A DNA stretch of 10,679 nucleotides from contig NZ_UQRQ01000042.1 of assembly GCF_900543425.1 (NCBI RefSeq), positions 1-10,679 on the forward strand, written 5' to 3'. Source of the stretch: an uncultured Sanguibacteroides sp. GTDB taxonomy: Bacteria > Bacteroidota > Bacteroidia > Bacteroidales > Marinifilaceae. Below are positions 1 through 7,267 of this stretch, one piece after another (position 1 is the stretch's first letter; the number at the start of each line of letters is the position of its first letter). The notes beneath the pieces are model-generated. The model was given only the letters and a program-made list of their open reading frames with translations, was not told the DNA's origin and did not search any database. The position numbers were made by a program, and so were the translations under genes.

Positions 1-52
1 CTTTTTTAATTAGGTTCTAATTCTCTAATAACGACATAGGTTTTCGCCGTTA
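1..52 (-). other. Start of the rpsJ-rplC intergenic spacer
   Basis: This is the region after the rpsJ stop on the minus strand, before the next gene of the operon (expected rplC, ribosomal protein L3), which lies beyond the left edge. The minus-strand RNA could form a weak 6-bp hairpin (AACGGC with GTCGTT, one G-U pair) at about 31-52. It is not followed by a clear U-run, so I do not call it a terminator. No gene is visible here. Confidence 0.5.
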
Positions 53-358
53 TCACACTTTAATCTCTACTTCAACACCGCTCGGTAACTCAAGCTTCAT
101 TAAGGCATCGATTGTTCCAGCTGTTGAGCTGTAAATATCAATCAATCTCTTAAACGTGCAAACCAAAAATTGTTCGCGGCTCTTCTTATTCACGAAAGTA
201 GAGCGGTTAACAGTAAAGATTCCCCGGTGAGTCGGAAGTGGAATTGGACCACTTACAACAGCTCCAGTAGCTTTTACCGTCTTAACAATCTTCTCTGCAG
301 ACTTGTCTACCAAGTTGTGATCGTAAGATTTTAATTTAATTCTGATTTTTTGGCTCAT
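53..358 (-). CDS. rpsJ: Small ribosomal subunit protein uS10 (S10/NusE)
   Basis: Ribosomal protein S10 of the 30S head, which in other bacteria also acts as NusE, the NusB partner in transcription antitermination. The protein is 101 residues, the normal family length (about 100-105). It shows the S10 pattern: an N-terminal strand KIRIKLKSYDH, then GAVVSGPIPLPTHRGIFTV, then the VNKKSREQF loop, and a C-terminal strand ending in GVEVEIKV. The start is the ATG at 358-356. There is no Shine-Dalgarno sequence ahead of it, only an A/T-rich TAATTAAATAAC stretch, which is usual in Bacteroidota. The stop is TGA. It is the fourth gene of the merged str/S10 operon, 82 bp after fusA, and leads on towards rplC outside the window. 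Identity is certain; the NusE role is inferred from the family. Confidence 0.98.
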   Translation of the reverse strand: MSQKIRIKLKSYDHNLVDKSAEKIVKTVKATGAVVSGPIPLPTHRGIFTVNRSTFVNKKSREQFLVCTFKRLIDIYSSTAGTIDALMKLELPSGVEVEIKV

Positions 359-371
359 GTTATTTAATTAT

Positions 372-433
372 GATTCATGATTTAAGATTTACGATTTCGA
401 ATGAAAAACAATCTACGTCGTAAATCAATAATC
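372..433. repeat. Heptamer tandem repeats with inverted copy, between fusA and rpsJ
   Basis: Four consecutive 7-bp units all begin with GATT: GATTCAT (372-378), GATTTAA (379-385), GATTTAC (386-392) and GATTTCG (393-399). An inverted copy lies at 418-426 (TCGTAAATC), a perfect 9-bp complement of GATTTACGA at 386-394. A further GATT-type unit in inverted orientation lies at 427-433. The minus-strand mRNA could therefore fold into a 9-bp stem with a 23-nt loop, extended by 4 bp beyond a 3x3 internal loop. It fills most of the 82-bp gap between fusA and rpsJ. There is no U-run, so it does not look like an intrinsic terminator. Function is unknown; it could be an mRNA processing or stability element or a dispersed genomic repeat. 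Confidence 0.6.
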
Positions 434-440
434 TAAAATT

Positions 441-2543
441 CTATACTAAGTCTACTCTTCCGTTATTTTTTTCAACAACCTCCTTGGCTATTCCCTTCGG
501 AACCTCAGCATAATGAGAGAATTCCATAGAAGAACTGGCACGACCGGATGATAACGTTCTCAATACGGTTACATAGCCGAACTGCTCGGACAAAGGAACC
601 TTAGCCTCGATCACGCGAGCGCCCGATCTGGACTCCATTCCCTCTACCTGACCGCGACGACGATTCAAATCTCCGATAATATCACCCATATACTCCTCGG
701 GAGTAACCACTTCCAATTTCATCACGGGTTCCAGCAATACCGGTTTAGCCTTTTGTGCAGCCTCTTTATAACCGATCTTAGCAGCCATTTCAAAAGATAA
801 CGCATCGGAGTCTACCGGGTGGAAAGATCCGTCAATCAACGTGATCTTCAAGCTTTCCAGCGGATAACCAGCCAACACACCATTATCCATAGCCTCTTTG
901 AAACCTTTCTCTACAGAAGGAATAAATTCCTTCGGAATGTTACCACCTTTTACCTCGTTCACGAAAACAAGACCTTCCTTACCTTCTTCTGCCGGCTCCA
1001 TCCGGAAGATGATATCGGCAAATTTACCGCGACCACCCGTCTGTTTTTTGAAAACATGACGATGTTCGAATACACCGGTAATAGCTTCCTTATAAGCAAC
1101 CTGAGGAGCACCCTGATTACATTCTACCTTAAACTCTCGTCTCAAACGGTCCAAGATAATATCCAAGTGAAGTTCACCCATTCCGCTGATAACGGTCTGA
1201 CCGGAGTCTTCGTCCGTCTTAACGCGGAAGGTAGGATCCTCTTCAGCCAATTTAGCTAAAGCCATTCCCAACTTATCCGTATCCTTTTGCGTAAGCGGTT
1301 CCACGGCTATACCGATCACCGGTTCCGGGAAGGTCATACTCTCCAATACGATCGGATTCTCCTCGGAACATAAGGTATCTCCCGTACGGATATCTTTAAA
1401 TCCGACACAAGCACAAATATCTCCGGCCTCAAGTACCTCTCTCGGCTGTTGTTTGTTAGAGTGCATCTGGAACAAGCGTGAAATACGCTCTTTTTTATCC
1501 GTACGCGGATTATATACATACGAGCCCGCTTCAATCTTACCGGAATAAATACGGGTATAGCACAAACGTCCCACGAAAGGATCGGTAGCGATCTTAAATG
1601 CCAAAGCTGAAAGCGGAGCTTCCGGATCGATCTCAAAGATTTTTTCTTCTCCCGTTCTCGGATCCGTACCGGCGGCAGCCGGAATATCCAACGGATGGGG
1701 TAAATAAGCGATTACCGCATCCAACAGGTTCTGAACACCTTTATTTTTAAAAGAAGAACCACACATCACCGGACAGAAATCCATAGCAATCACTGCCTTA
1801 CGGATCACCGCCTTCAACTCTTCTATCGTAATAGAGTCCGGGTCTTCAAAGAAACGCTCCATTAGGGCTTCGTCCTGAACAGCCGCAGCCTCAACCAATT
1901 TCTCTCTCCACTCCTGAGCTTCTGCCAACATGTTAGCAGGAATCTCTTTTACGGTTGCAGTCATCTCTCCATTCTCCCACACGTAAGCTTTCATCTCGAC
2001 CAAATCGATCACTCCCTGAAAGTTTTCTTCCGCACCGATCGGAAGCTGAAGCGGAATCGGATTCGCTTTCAATTTTTCACGGATTTCACGCACTGCCTTA
2101 AAGAAATCAGCACCTGAACGGTCCATTTTATTCACGAAAGCAATTCTTGGAACTCCGTACTTATTTGCCTGACGCCAAACGGTTTCCGATTGAGCCTCTA
2201 CACCTCCCACGGCACAGAATAGAGCCACCGCTCCATCCAATACACGCAAAGAACGCTCTACCTCCACGGTAAAGTCAACGTGTCCCGGAGTGTCAATAAT
2301 ATTAATCTTATATTCTTTGTCCTGATATTGCCAAAAACAGGTAGTCGCAGCAGAAGTAATGGTAATACCCCTCTCCTGCTCCTGAACCATCCAGTCCATG
2401 GTAGCCGTACCATCGTGAGTCTCTCCTATCTTGTGAGATACTCCCGTGAAATACAGGATTCGTTCTGTCGTTGTTGTCTTACCGGCATCGATGTGAGCCA
2501 TGATACCGATATTTCTCGTATAATGTAAATCTCTTTTTGCCAT
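441..2543 (-). CDS. fusA: Elongation factor G (EF-G)
   Basis: GTPase that drives translocation of tRNA and mRNA on the ribosome and helps RRF recycle ribosomes. Its 700 residues match the usual length (about 690-710). All G motifs are intact: G1 AHIDAGKT (16-23), the switch I segment RGITITSAAT (58-67), G3 DTPGH (84-88, with the catalytic His88), G4 NKMD (138-141) and a G5-like GSSF. Domains II-V follow, including GMGELHLDI and the Bacteroidota-style domain IV segment DGSFHPVDSDALSFE. Intact GTPase motifs and the str-operon position argue for the canonical EF-G1 and against the GTPase-deficient EF-G2 paralogue known from Bacteroides. The start ATG is at 2543-2541, 20 bp after the rpsG stop, and the stop is TAG. 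It is translated from the str operon mRNA. Confidence 0.99.
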   Translation of the reverse strand: MAKRDLHYTRNIGIMAHIDAGKTTTTERILYFTGVSHKIGETHDGTATMDWMVQEQERGITITSAATTCFWQYQDKEYKINIIDTPGHVDFTVEVERSLRVLDGAVALFCAVGGVEAQSETVWRQANKYGVPRIAFVNKMDRSGADFFKAVREIREKLKANPIPLQLPIGAEENFQGVIDLVEMKAYVWENGEMTATVKEIPANMLAEAQEWREKLVEAAAVQDEALMERFFEDPDSITIEELKAVIRKAVIAMDFCPVMCGSSFKNKGVQNLLDAVIAYLPHPLDIPAAAGTDPRTGEEKIFEIDPEAPLSALAFKIATDPFVGRLCYTRIYSGKIEAGSYVYNPRTDKKERISRLFQMHSNKQQPREVLEAGDICACVGFKDIRTGDTLCSEENPIVLESMTFPEPVIGIAVEPLTQKDTDKLGMALAKLAEEDPTFRVKTDEDSGQTVISGMGELHLDIILDRLRREFKVECNQGAPQVAYKEAITGVFEHRHVFKKQTGGRGKFADIIFRMEPAEEGKEGLVFVNEVKGGNIPKEFIPSVEKGFKEAMDNGVLAGYPLESLKITLIDGSFHPVDSDALSFEMAAKIGYKEAAQKAKPVLLEPVMKLEVVTPEEYMGDIIGDLNRRRGQVEGMESRSGARVIEAKVPLSEQFGYVTVLRTLSSGRASSSMEFSHYAEVPKGIAKEVVEKNNGRVDLV

Positions 2544-2556
2544 TTTCTTACTTTAT

Positions 2557-2566
2557 CCCCTCCTTA
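2557..2566 (-). promoter_or_regulatory. Strong Shine-Dalgarno-like sequence for fusA, overlapping the rpsG stop codon
   Basis: Read on the minus strand this is TAAGGAGGGG. Its first three bases are the TAA stop of rpsG, and AAGGAGG is a full anti-SD match. The spacing to the fusA ATG is 13 nt from the end of the G-run (15 nt from GGAGG), longer than the usual 5-9. The placement would suit translational coupling, with ribosomes ending rpsG reinitiating at fusA. Strong SD sites are uncommon in Bacteroidota, so this one stands out among the starts in this window. Its use in vivo is inferred. Confidence 0.5.
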
Positions 2567-3043
2567 AAATCTGAAATGAGCAAAAGCACGATTGGCTTCT
2601 GCCATACGATGAATATCCTCCTTCTTCTTGAAGGCCGCACCTTCTTCCTTGTAAGCAGCCATGATCTCGGCAGCCAATTTCTCAGCCATTCCCTTACCGC
2701 TTCTTTTACGAGCGAATAAAATCATGTTTTTTACAGAGATCGATCTTTTTCTTATCGGATTAATTTCCATCGGCACCTGGAATGTAGCACCTCCCACGCG
2801 ACGACTCTTTACCTCTACCTGCGGAGTAATATTCTCCAAAGCCTGCTTCCAAATATCCAAGGCCGGTTTTTCTTCTTTTTTCGCCATCTTCTCCTCTACG
2901 ATATCGATAGCATCATAAAAAATTCTTAAGGCAATGCTTTTCTTGCCATCTACCATTAAATCATTAACGAACCGAGTTACTAATACGTCATTGAACTTCG
3001 GGTCCGGTAACAGGATTCTTTTCTTTGGTTTTGATTTTCTCAT
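2564..3043 (-). CDS. rpsG: Small ribosomal subunit protein uS7 (S7)
   Basis: Primary 16S rRNA-binding protein that nucleates assembly of the 30S head and lines the E site. The length of 159 residues is normal for the family (about 156-158). Recognisable parts are the N-terminal basic segment RKSKPKKRILLPDPKF, the central NITPQVEVKSRRVGGATFQVP signature of S7, and the C-terminal KKEDIHRMAEANRAFAHFRF. The start ATG is at 3043-3041, preceded by AGGAAGAA, a weak SD with 4-nt spacing. It lies 111 bp after rpsL and 20 bp before fusA, so the three are co-transcribed. In E. coli, S7 represses its own translation by binding the rpsL-rpsG spacer. The spacer here is of similar size and can fold, so similar control is possible but not shown. 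Confidence 0.98.
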   Translation of the reverse strand: MRKSKPKKRILLPDPKFNDVLVTRFVNDLMVDGKKSIALRIFYDAIDIVEEKMAKKEEKPALDIWKQALENITPQVEVKSRRVGGATFQVPMEINPIRKRSISVKNMILFARKRSGKGMAEKLAAEIMAAYKEEGAAFKKKEDIHRMAEANRAFAHFRF

Positions 3044-3057
3044 TTCTTCCTACGTTT

Positions 3058-3126
3058 ACGAATTCGTTCGTCAGCTGCCCGTTTTGGTCTTCAACGGTCT
3101 CCCGACCATTTACTCAACTCTCGGGA
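3058..3126 (-). promoter_or_regulatory. Candidate structured mRNA element in the rpsL-rpsG spacer
   Basis: Three competing pairings can be drawn in the 111-nt spacer. TCCCGA (3100-3105) pairs with TCGGGA (3121-3126), a perfect 6-bp stem with a 15-nt loop. GGTC (3096-3099) pairs with GACC (3104-3107). TGGTC (3085-3089) pairs with GACCA (3104-3108). They share bases and so are mutually exclusive. A 10-bp palindrome, ACGAATTCGT (3058-3067), sits just upstream of the rpsG ribosome-binding region. Position and mutually exclusive folds resemble the S7-binding intercistronic regulator of the E. coli str operon, but I cannot show homology. Confidence 0.35.
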
Positions 3127-3154
3127 ACAACCCATAAACAATTCCTGTTAATTA

Positions 3155-3556
3155 CTACTTTTTACCTTTTTCTGGAGTTTTACCTGCTTTCGGCTTTTTA
3201 GCTCCGTACTTAGAACGACTCTGCAAACGACCGTTTACGCCGGCAGCATCCAAGGTCCCACGAACAAGGTGATAACGTACACCCGGAAGATCCTTCACAC
3301 GACCACCGCGGATCAACACGATAGAGTGCTCTTGAAGATTGTGTCCTTCTCCCGGAATATAAGCATTCACTTCTTTTCCGTTAGTTAATCTAACCCTGGC
3401 TACCTTTCTCATTGCAGAGTTCGGTTTTTTCGGAGTCGTTGTGTAAACACGTACACATACTCCGCGTTTTTGCGGACAAGAATCTAAAGCCGGAGCCTTA
3501 CTCTTATCCTCAATTCTTTTTCTTCCTTTTCTTACTAACTGTTGAATAGTTGGCAT
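3155..3556 (-). CDS. rpsL: Small ribosomal subunit protein uS12 (S12)
   Basis: Decoding-centre protein of the 30S subunit, which monitors codon-anticodon pairing. The protein has 133 residues; the extra residues over E. coli S12 (124) are a basic Lys/Pro/Gly tail after the conserved SKYGAKKPK, as is common in Bacteroidota. It shows the hallmark RVYTTTPKKPNSAMRKVARVRLTNG and GEGHNLQEHS segments and GGRVKDLPGVRYH. Lys43, Lys44 and Lys88, where streptomycin-resistance substitutions usually fall, are all wild type, and Asp89, the methylthiolation site of RimO, is present. The start ATG is at 3556-3554 with no SD, and the stop is TAG. It is the first gene of the operon, about 40 nt downstream of a near-consensus promoter. 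Confidence 0.99.
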   Translation of the reverse strand: MPTIQQLVRKGRKRIEDKSKAPALDSCPQKRGVCVRVYTTTPKKPNSAMRKVARVRLTNGKEVNAYIPGEGHNLQEHSIVLIRGGRVKDLPGVRYHLVRGTLDAAGVNGRLQSRSKYGAKKPKAGKTPEKGKK

Positions 3557-3598
3557 ACAAGTACTTTTAAATTAGTTACTTTTATTCAATTTGGCCCG

Positions 3599-3630
3599 CA
3601 AATGTAGTAACTAAAAACCACACCACCAAA
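3599..3630 (-). promoter_or_regulatory. Bacteroides-type promoter of the rpsL-rpsG-fusA-rpsJ operon
   Basis: On the minus strand the -33 box TTTG (3630-3627) and the -7 box TACATTTG (3606-3599) match the Bacteroidota housekeeping consensus (TTTG, then TAnnTTTG) exactly, with a 20-nt spacer. Transcription would begin around 3590-3595, giving a short 5' leader of about 35-40 nt before the rpsL ATG. No terminator-like or riboswitch-like fold is evident in that leader. Confidence 0.75.
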
Positions 3631-4000
3631 CATTCCAACTATTTTTTCGCAAAAAAGTATAAGATTGTGAGAAAGTTAGCACACCTTCACGATTAAACCA
3701 AACATCAAAATAAAAAAGCACTACAGGGATTTCTAAAAACAGGAACCGCAATAAGGTCGAAAACGAAGATTATTAATATTTACTAAATTAAGCAAGCGAC
3801 ATAGCTTCCATAACCGTACCGCCATTCAATAATGACAAAAAAATCATCAAAATCACCACAATATCACCCTATTCTCATTCCTATTGACAAAAGCAGGGAA
3901 ATAAATAGACGAAATGAAAAATATTTTTTCCATATTTGATAGTTCAAAACGAAAACATCCGGGAAAAATATCAACCCGATAACAACATACATTATTTCTA
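3631..4000. other. Gene-free divergent region between rpsL and the hybrid kinase gene
   Basis: About 370 bp of AT-rich DNA with no supportable gene on either strand. A minus-strand open frame at 3853-4194 is a shadow: it runs into the kinase gene and has no family features. The best promoter candidate for the kinase is CATATTTG at 3931-3938, one mismatch from TAnnTTTG, but no matching -33 TTTG lies at the right distance, so I do not call it. A loose series of ATCA-containing words lies at about 3844-3870. Confidence 0.5.
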
Positions 4001-7000
4001 ATGACAAACTTAAATACCGTGGATCTGCAATTATTTGAAGAAAAAAAGACAATAGACCGTATTCTGACAGACTTAAAAATAGGGTGGTGGAAAGTAGACC
4101 ATGAAAAAAAAGGATACATCCTCTCCGACATCGCGGTAAAAATATTAAAATTAGACAGTAATTTCATCCCTTTCAAAACCTTTACCGAAATCATACGGGA
4201 AGATTATCGTGCCCGTATCATGAAAGAAATCGAGAACATAGAGAATCAATACCTCTACGACCAAACCTTTCCAGTCTACACTCCTTCCGGAGAAGTATGG
4301 CTACGTTCCAAGATCATCCATAAAGAAACAGACGCAAAAGGGAACTCCTCTATTTCCGGATTTATACAGATCATCCCTAACCCGGAAGTAACCCAACCGG
4401 AAAAAGCATCCCTTTTAAGAATAAATAATTTACTATATCAGTTAAATACCATTTCACACACCCTGCTCTCTTTTCTTCAATCCGACACGTCCGACACCGT
4501 TATTAACAAGATTCTTGAAAATATCCTGAAACAATTCAAAGGAGGAAGGGCTTATATTATTGAATACGACTGGAAAAGAAAGACACAGACCTGTACTTAT
4601 GAAGTCACAGACGCCAACGTAAATAAAGAACAATCGCGAATCAACGATATGCCTCTGGAGGAATCTCCATGGTGGACGCAACAAATTACCCAACAAAAAC
4701 ATATCATCCTTTCCGATTTAAATGAGCTTCCGGAAGAAGCCTGCATCGAAAAGGAATTTTTATCCTTACAGGAAATCAAATCTATCATTATTGCCCCCTT
4801 AATTTCCCATGACGGAGTATGGGGATACGTGGGTATCGATATCGTCGAAAAACACCACAAATGGAGTAATGAAGATTGCCAGTGGTTTACCTCCCTCGCT
4901 AATATTATTAATATATGTATCGGATTGCAAAGATCGGAACATGAAGCCCAAATCGATCGGACCTACTTGCAAAATCTTTATAAACATATGCCGTTAGGCT
5001 ATATGCGGCTTAAACTTCTGTATGATACAGACCACCAACCAATAGATTACCTATTTTTAGATGCCAATTACGCGGCCGGGGAAATAGCCGGATACAACAT
5101 CGAGGAATACATCGGACACAAGGCCAGTGAACTAAGAATAAATGTAAAAAAAGAAGTCGCTTATTTACAAAAAATTTTACACGCGGATAAATATGCCGAA
5201 GTAAATTATGATATAGAACATCTTAAAAAACATTGTCATGCCATCATCTATTCGACAATAGAAGATGAGGTTATCTGCCTCATTTCGGATATAACGGAAT
5301 CGTACAATACTCACGAGGCCCTGGATCGAAGTGAGAAAATCCTCCGAAACATATACGACAACCTGCCGGCAGGAATTGAACTATACGATAAAGCCGGGAA
5401 ATTGGTTGATATGAATATCAAAGATCAGGAAATTTTCGGTCTTAAACGTAAAGAAGACGCCCTGGGGGTATGCATTTTTGAAAATCCTAACATCCCGCCT
5501 GAAATCATAGAGAAAATTCAAAAAGAAGAATCCGTCTCTTTCCGGCTTAGCTATTCGTTTGAATCTATCGAACATTACTACTCCTCGACAAAAAGAGAAA
5601 ATATTGAAATCTACACGACGGTAAGCAGATTATACGATAAACAAGGTAATCTCATACATTATCTATTTATTAATATCGATAATACGGAAATCAATAAAGC
5701 TTACAGCAAGATAGCGGAATTCGAAAGTTCCTTTTCCGCCATTAGCAAATTCGGAAAAATCGGTTATTGTAAATTCGACTTATTTACAAAAAACGGATAT
5801 GGCGTAGCTCAATGGTACCGGAATTTAGGAGAGCATGAAACAACCCCATTACCTCAAATTATCGGCGTTTACAACCATGTTCATGAAGAAGACAAAGCTT
5901 ATATCCTGGAATCCATACGAAAAGTAAAAGCACACGAGATTGATAATTTTAGCCGGGACTTACGGGTTCACACGGAAGAAGGCTGGAAATGGACGAGGAT
6001 CAATGTCATGCGTAACACAATGAACAATGATCCCGACAAACTCGAAATGTTGTGCGTAAATTACGATATCACCGAATTAAAGGAAACAGAAAAAAAACTC
6101 ATCGAAGCAAAAGACAAGGCAGAAGTAAGCGATCGACTGAAATCTGCTTTTTTAGCCAATATGAGTCACGAAATACGAACACCTTTAAATGCAATCGTGG
6201 GCTTTTCAAATCTTTTGGCAGAAACGGATGATCGTGACGAGCGGGCCGCCTATTTCGATATCGTACAAGAAAACAACGAATTGTTATTACAATTGATCTC
6301 GGACATTTTGGACTTGTCCAAAATAGAAGCCGGAACATTGGATATTACGAATAGTGATGTCAACGTAAACCAGTTATGCGAGGAAATAATCCGCTCGTTC
6401 AGCTTAAAAGCAGAAGAAAACAACATCGAAATTCTTTTTGAACAACATCTACCCGTATGTCATATTAACAGCGACAAGAATCGCCTGACACAAATCATTA
6501 CGAACTTCATCAATAATGCTTTGAAATTCACGTCTAAGGGCTACATCGCCCTTGGTTACTACCAAAGCGGACCGGAAGAGATTAAATTTTATGTCAAGGA
6601 TACCGGAACGGGTATTCCCAAAGACAAAATAAACAATGTATTCGAACGTTTTATCAAATTAAACTCTTTCGTTCAAGGAACAGGATTAGGTCTTTCCATT
6701 TGCAAAAGTCTTGTAGAACAAATGGGAGGAGAAATTGGCGTGGAATCACAGGAAGGAAAAGGTTCCTGTTTCTGGTTTACACACCCGTTCCATCCGGAAG
6801 CACAACTCAAGTTATCTTTTGAAACCGTAGAAATAGAAACAATAGAATTAGCACCTCCTTCAACTCCCACACAACCGACCATATTAGTGGCGGAAGACAC
6901 GGATAGTAATTTTTTACTCGTTTCCGCCATTTTAAAGAAAGATTACCGCCTATTTCGTGCCGTTGATGGAGTAGAAGCCGTTAAATTGGCCGCAGAGATT

Positions 7001-7228
7001 CATCCCGATCTTATCCTTATGGACATCAAAATGCCTCATATGGACGGGATTGAAGCAACAAAAGAGATCAGGAAAACAAATAAAAACGTTCCTATCATCG
7101 CCGTCACGGCCTTTGCCTTCGATAGCGACCGACAACGAGTTCTGGATGCGGGCTGTAATGACTATATGTCCAAACCCATAACGGCCCCGGAATTACATCA
7201 AAAGTTGCGGGAAATGATCCGTAAATAA
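4001..7228 (+). CDS. Soluble hybrid sensor histidine kinase, PAS-GAF-PAS-PAS-PAS-HisKA-HATPase-REC
   Basis: A 1075-residue two-component hybrid kinase. Sensory part (boundaries approximate): a PAS-like domain 10-130, a GAF-like domain 140-312, and PAS-like domains 326-436, 446-567 and 580-690, the last ending in the typical VNYDITELKETEKKL linker. Catalytic part: HisKA with FLANMSHEIRTPLNAIVGF (phosphoacceptor His723), then HATPase_c with N box INNALKF (Asn839), G1 DTGTGIP (Asp867) and G2 GTGLGLSI (from Gly893). The C-terminal receiver domain has the acidic pair Glu965/Asp966, phosphoacceptor Asp1008 in LILMDIKMPHMDG, Thr1036 and Lys1058. There is no transmembrane segment or signal peptide, so it should be cytoplasmic and sense an internal cue. 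It has no DNA-binding output and no HPt domain, and no partner regulator is adjacent. The ATG at 4001 is the first after an in-frame TAA at 3980-3982. The ligand is unknown. Confidence 0.95.
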   Translation: MTNLNTVDLQLFEEKKTIDRILTDLKIGWWKVDHEKKGYILSDIAVKILKLDSNFIPFKTFTEIIREDYRARIMKEIENIENQYLYDQTFPVYTPSGEVWLRSKIIHKETDAKGNSSISGFIQIIPNPEVTQPEKASLLRINNLLYQLNTISHTLLSFLQSDTSDTVINKILENILKQFKGGRAYIIEYDWKRKTQTCTYEVTDANVNKEQSRINDMPLEESPWWTQQITQQKHIILSDLNELPEEACIEKEFLSLQEIKSIIIAPLISHDGVWGYVGIDIVEKHHKWSNEDCQWFTSLANIINICIGLQRSEHEAQIDRTYLQNLYKHMPLGYMRLKLLYDTDHQPIDYLFLDANYAAGEIAGYNIEEYIGHKASELRINVKKEVAYLQKILHADKYAEVNYDIEHLKKHCHAIIYSTIEDEVICLISDITESYNTHEALDRSEKILRNIYDNLPAGIELYDKAGKLVDMNIKDQEIFGLKRKEDALGVCIFENPNIPPEIIEKIQKEESVSFRLSYSFESIEHYYSSTKRENIEIYTTVSRLYDKQGNLIHYLFINIDNTEINKAYSKIAEFESSFSAISKFGKIGYCKFDLFTKNGYGVAQWYRNLGEHETTPLPQIIGVYNHVHEEDKAYILESIRKVKAHEIDNFSRDLRVHTEEGWKWTRINVMRNTMNNDPDKLEMLCVNYDITELKETEKKLIEAKDKAEVSDRLKSAFLANMSHEIRTPLNAIVGFSNLLAETDDRDERAAYFDIVQENNELLLQLISDILDLSKIEAGTLDITNSDVNVNQLCEEIIRSFSLKAEENNIEILFEQHLPVCHINSDKNRLTQIITNFINNALKFTSKGYIALGYYQSGPEEIKFYVKDTGTGIPKDKINNVFERFIKLNSFVQGTGLGLSICKSLVEQMGGEIGVESQEGKGSCFWFTHPFHPEAQLKLSFETVEIETIELAPPSTPTQPTILVAEDTDSNFLLVSAILKKDYRLFRAVDGVEAVKLAAEIHPDLILMDIKMPHMDGIEATKEIRKTNKNVPIIAVTAFAFDSDRQRVLDAGCNDYMSKPITAPELHQKLREMIRK

Positions 7229-7267
7229 AAAAACGCGTGAGACGAACTTCAAACGATACCCCTATAC
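7229..7267. other. Convergent gap between the kinase and transporter genes
   Basis: The two genes converge with only 39 bp between their stops. I see no GC-rich hairpin followed by a T-run in either direction, so neither gene has an obvious intrinsic terminator here. Transcripts may overlap or end by another mechanism. Confidence 0.5.

Noticed and set aside
31..52. Possible terminator hairpin after rpsJ
   Set aside because: The stem is only 6 bp with a G-U pair, no U-run follows, and the operon is expected to continue into rplC.
819..1259. 146-residue open frame antisense to fusA (plus strand)
   Set aside because: It lies wholly inside the conserved fusA gene, has no family features, and is explained as a shadow of EF-G codon usage.
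3931..3938. CATATTTG as a -7 box for the kinase gene
   Set aside because: It has one mismatch in the key TA, and no TTTG lies 18-21 bp upstream, so it is too weak to annotate.
3853..4194. 113-residue (and nested 62-residue hydrophobic) minus-strand frames in the kinase upstream region
   Set aside because: They overlap the start of the well-supported kinase gene, have no start signal or recognisable family, and their hydrophobic look comes from AT-rich antisense DNA.
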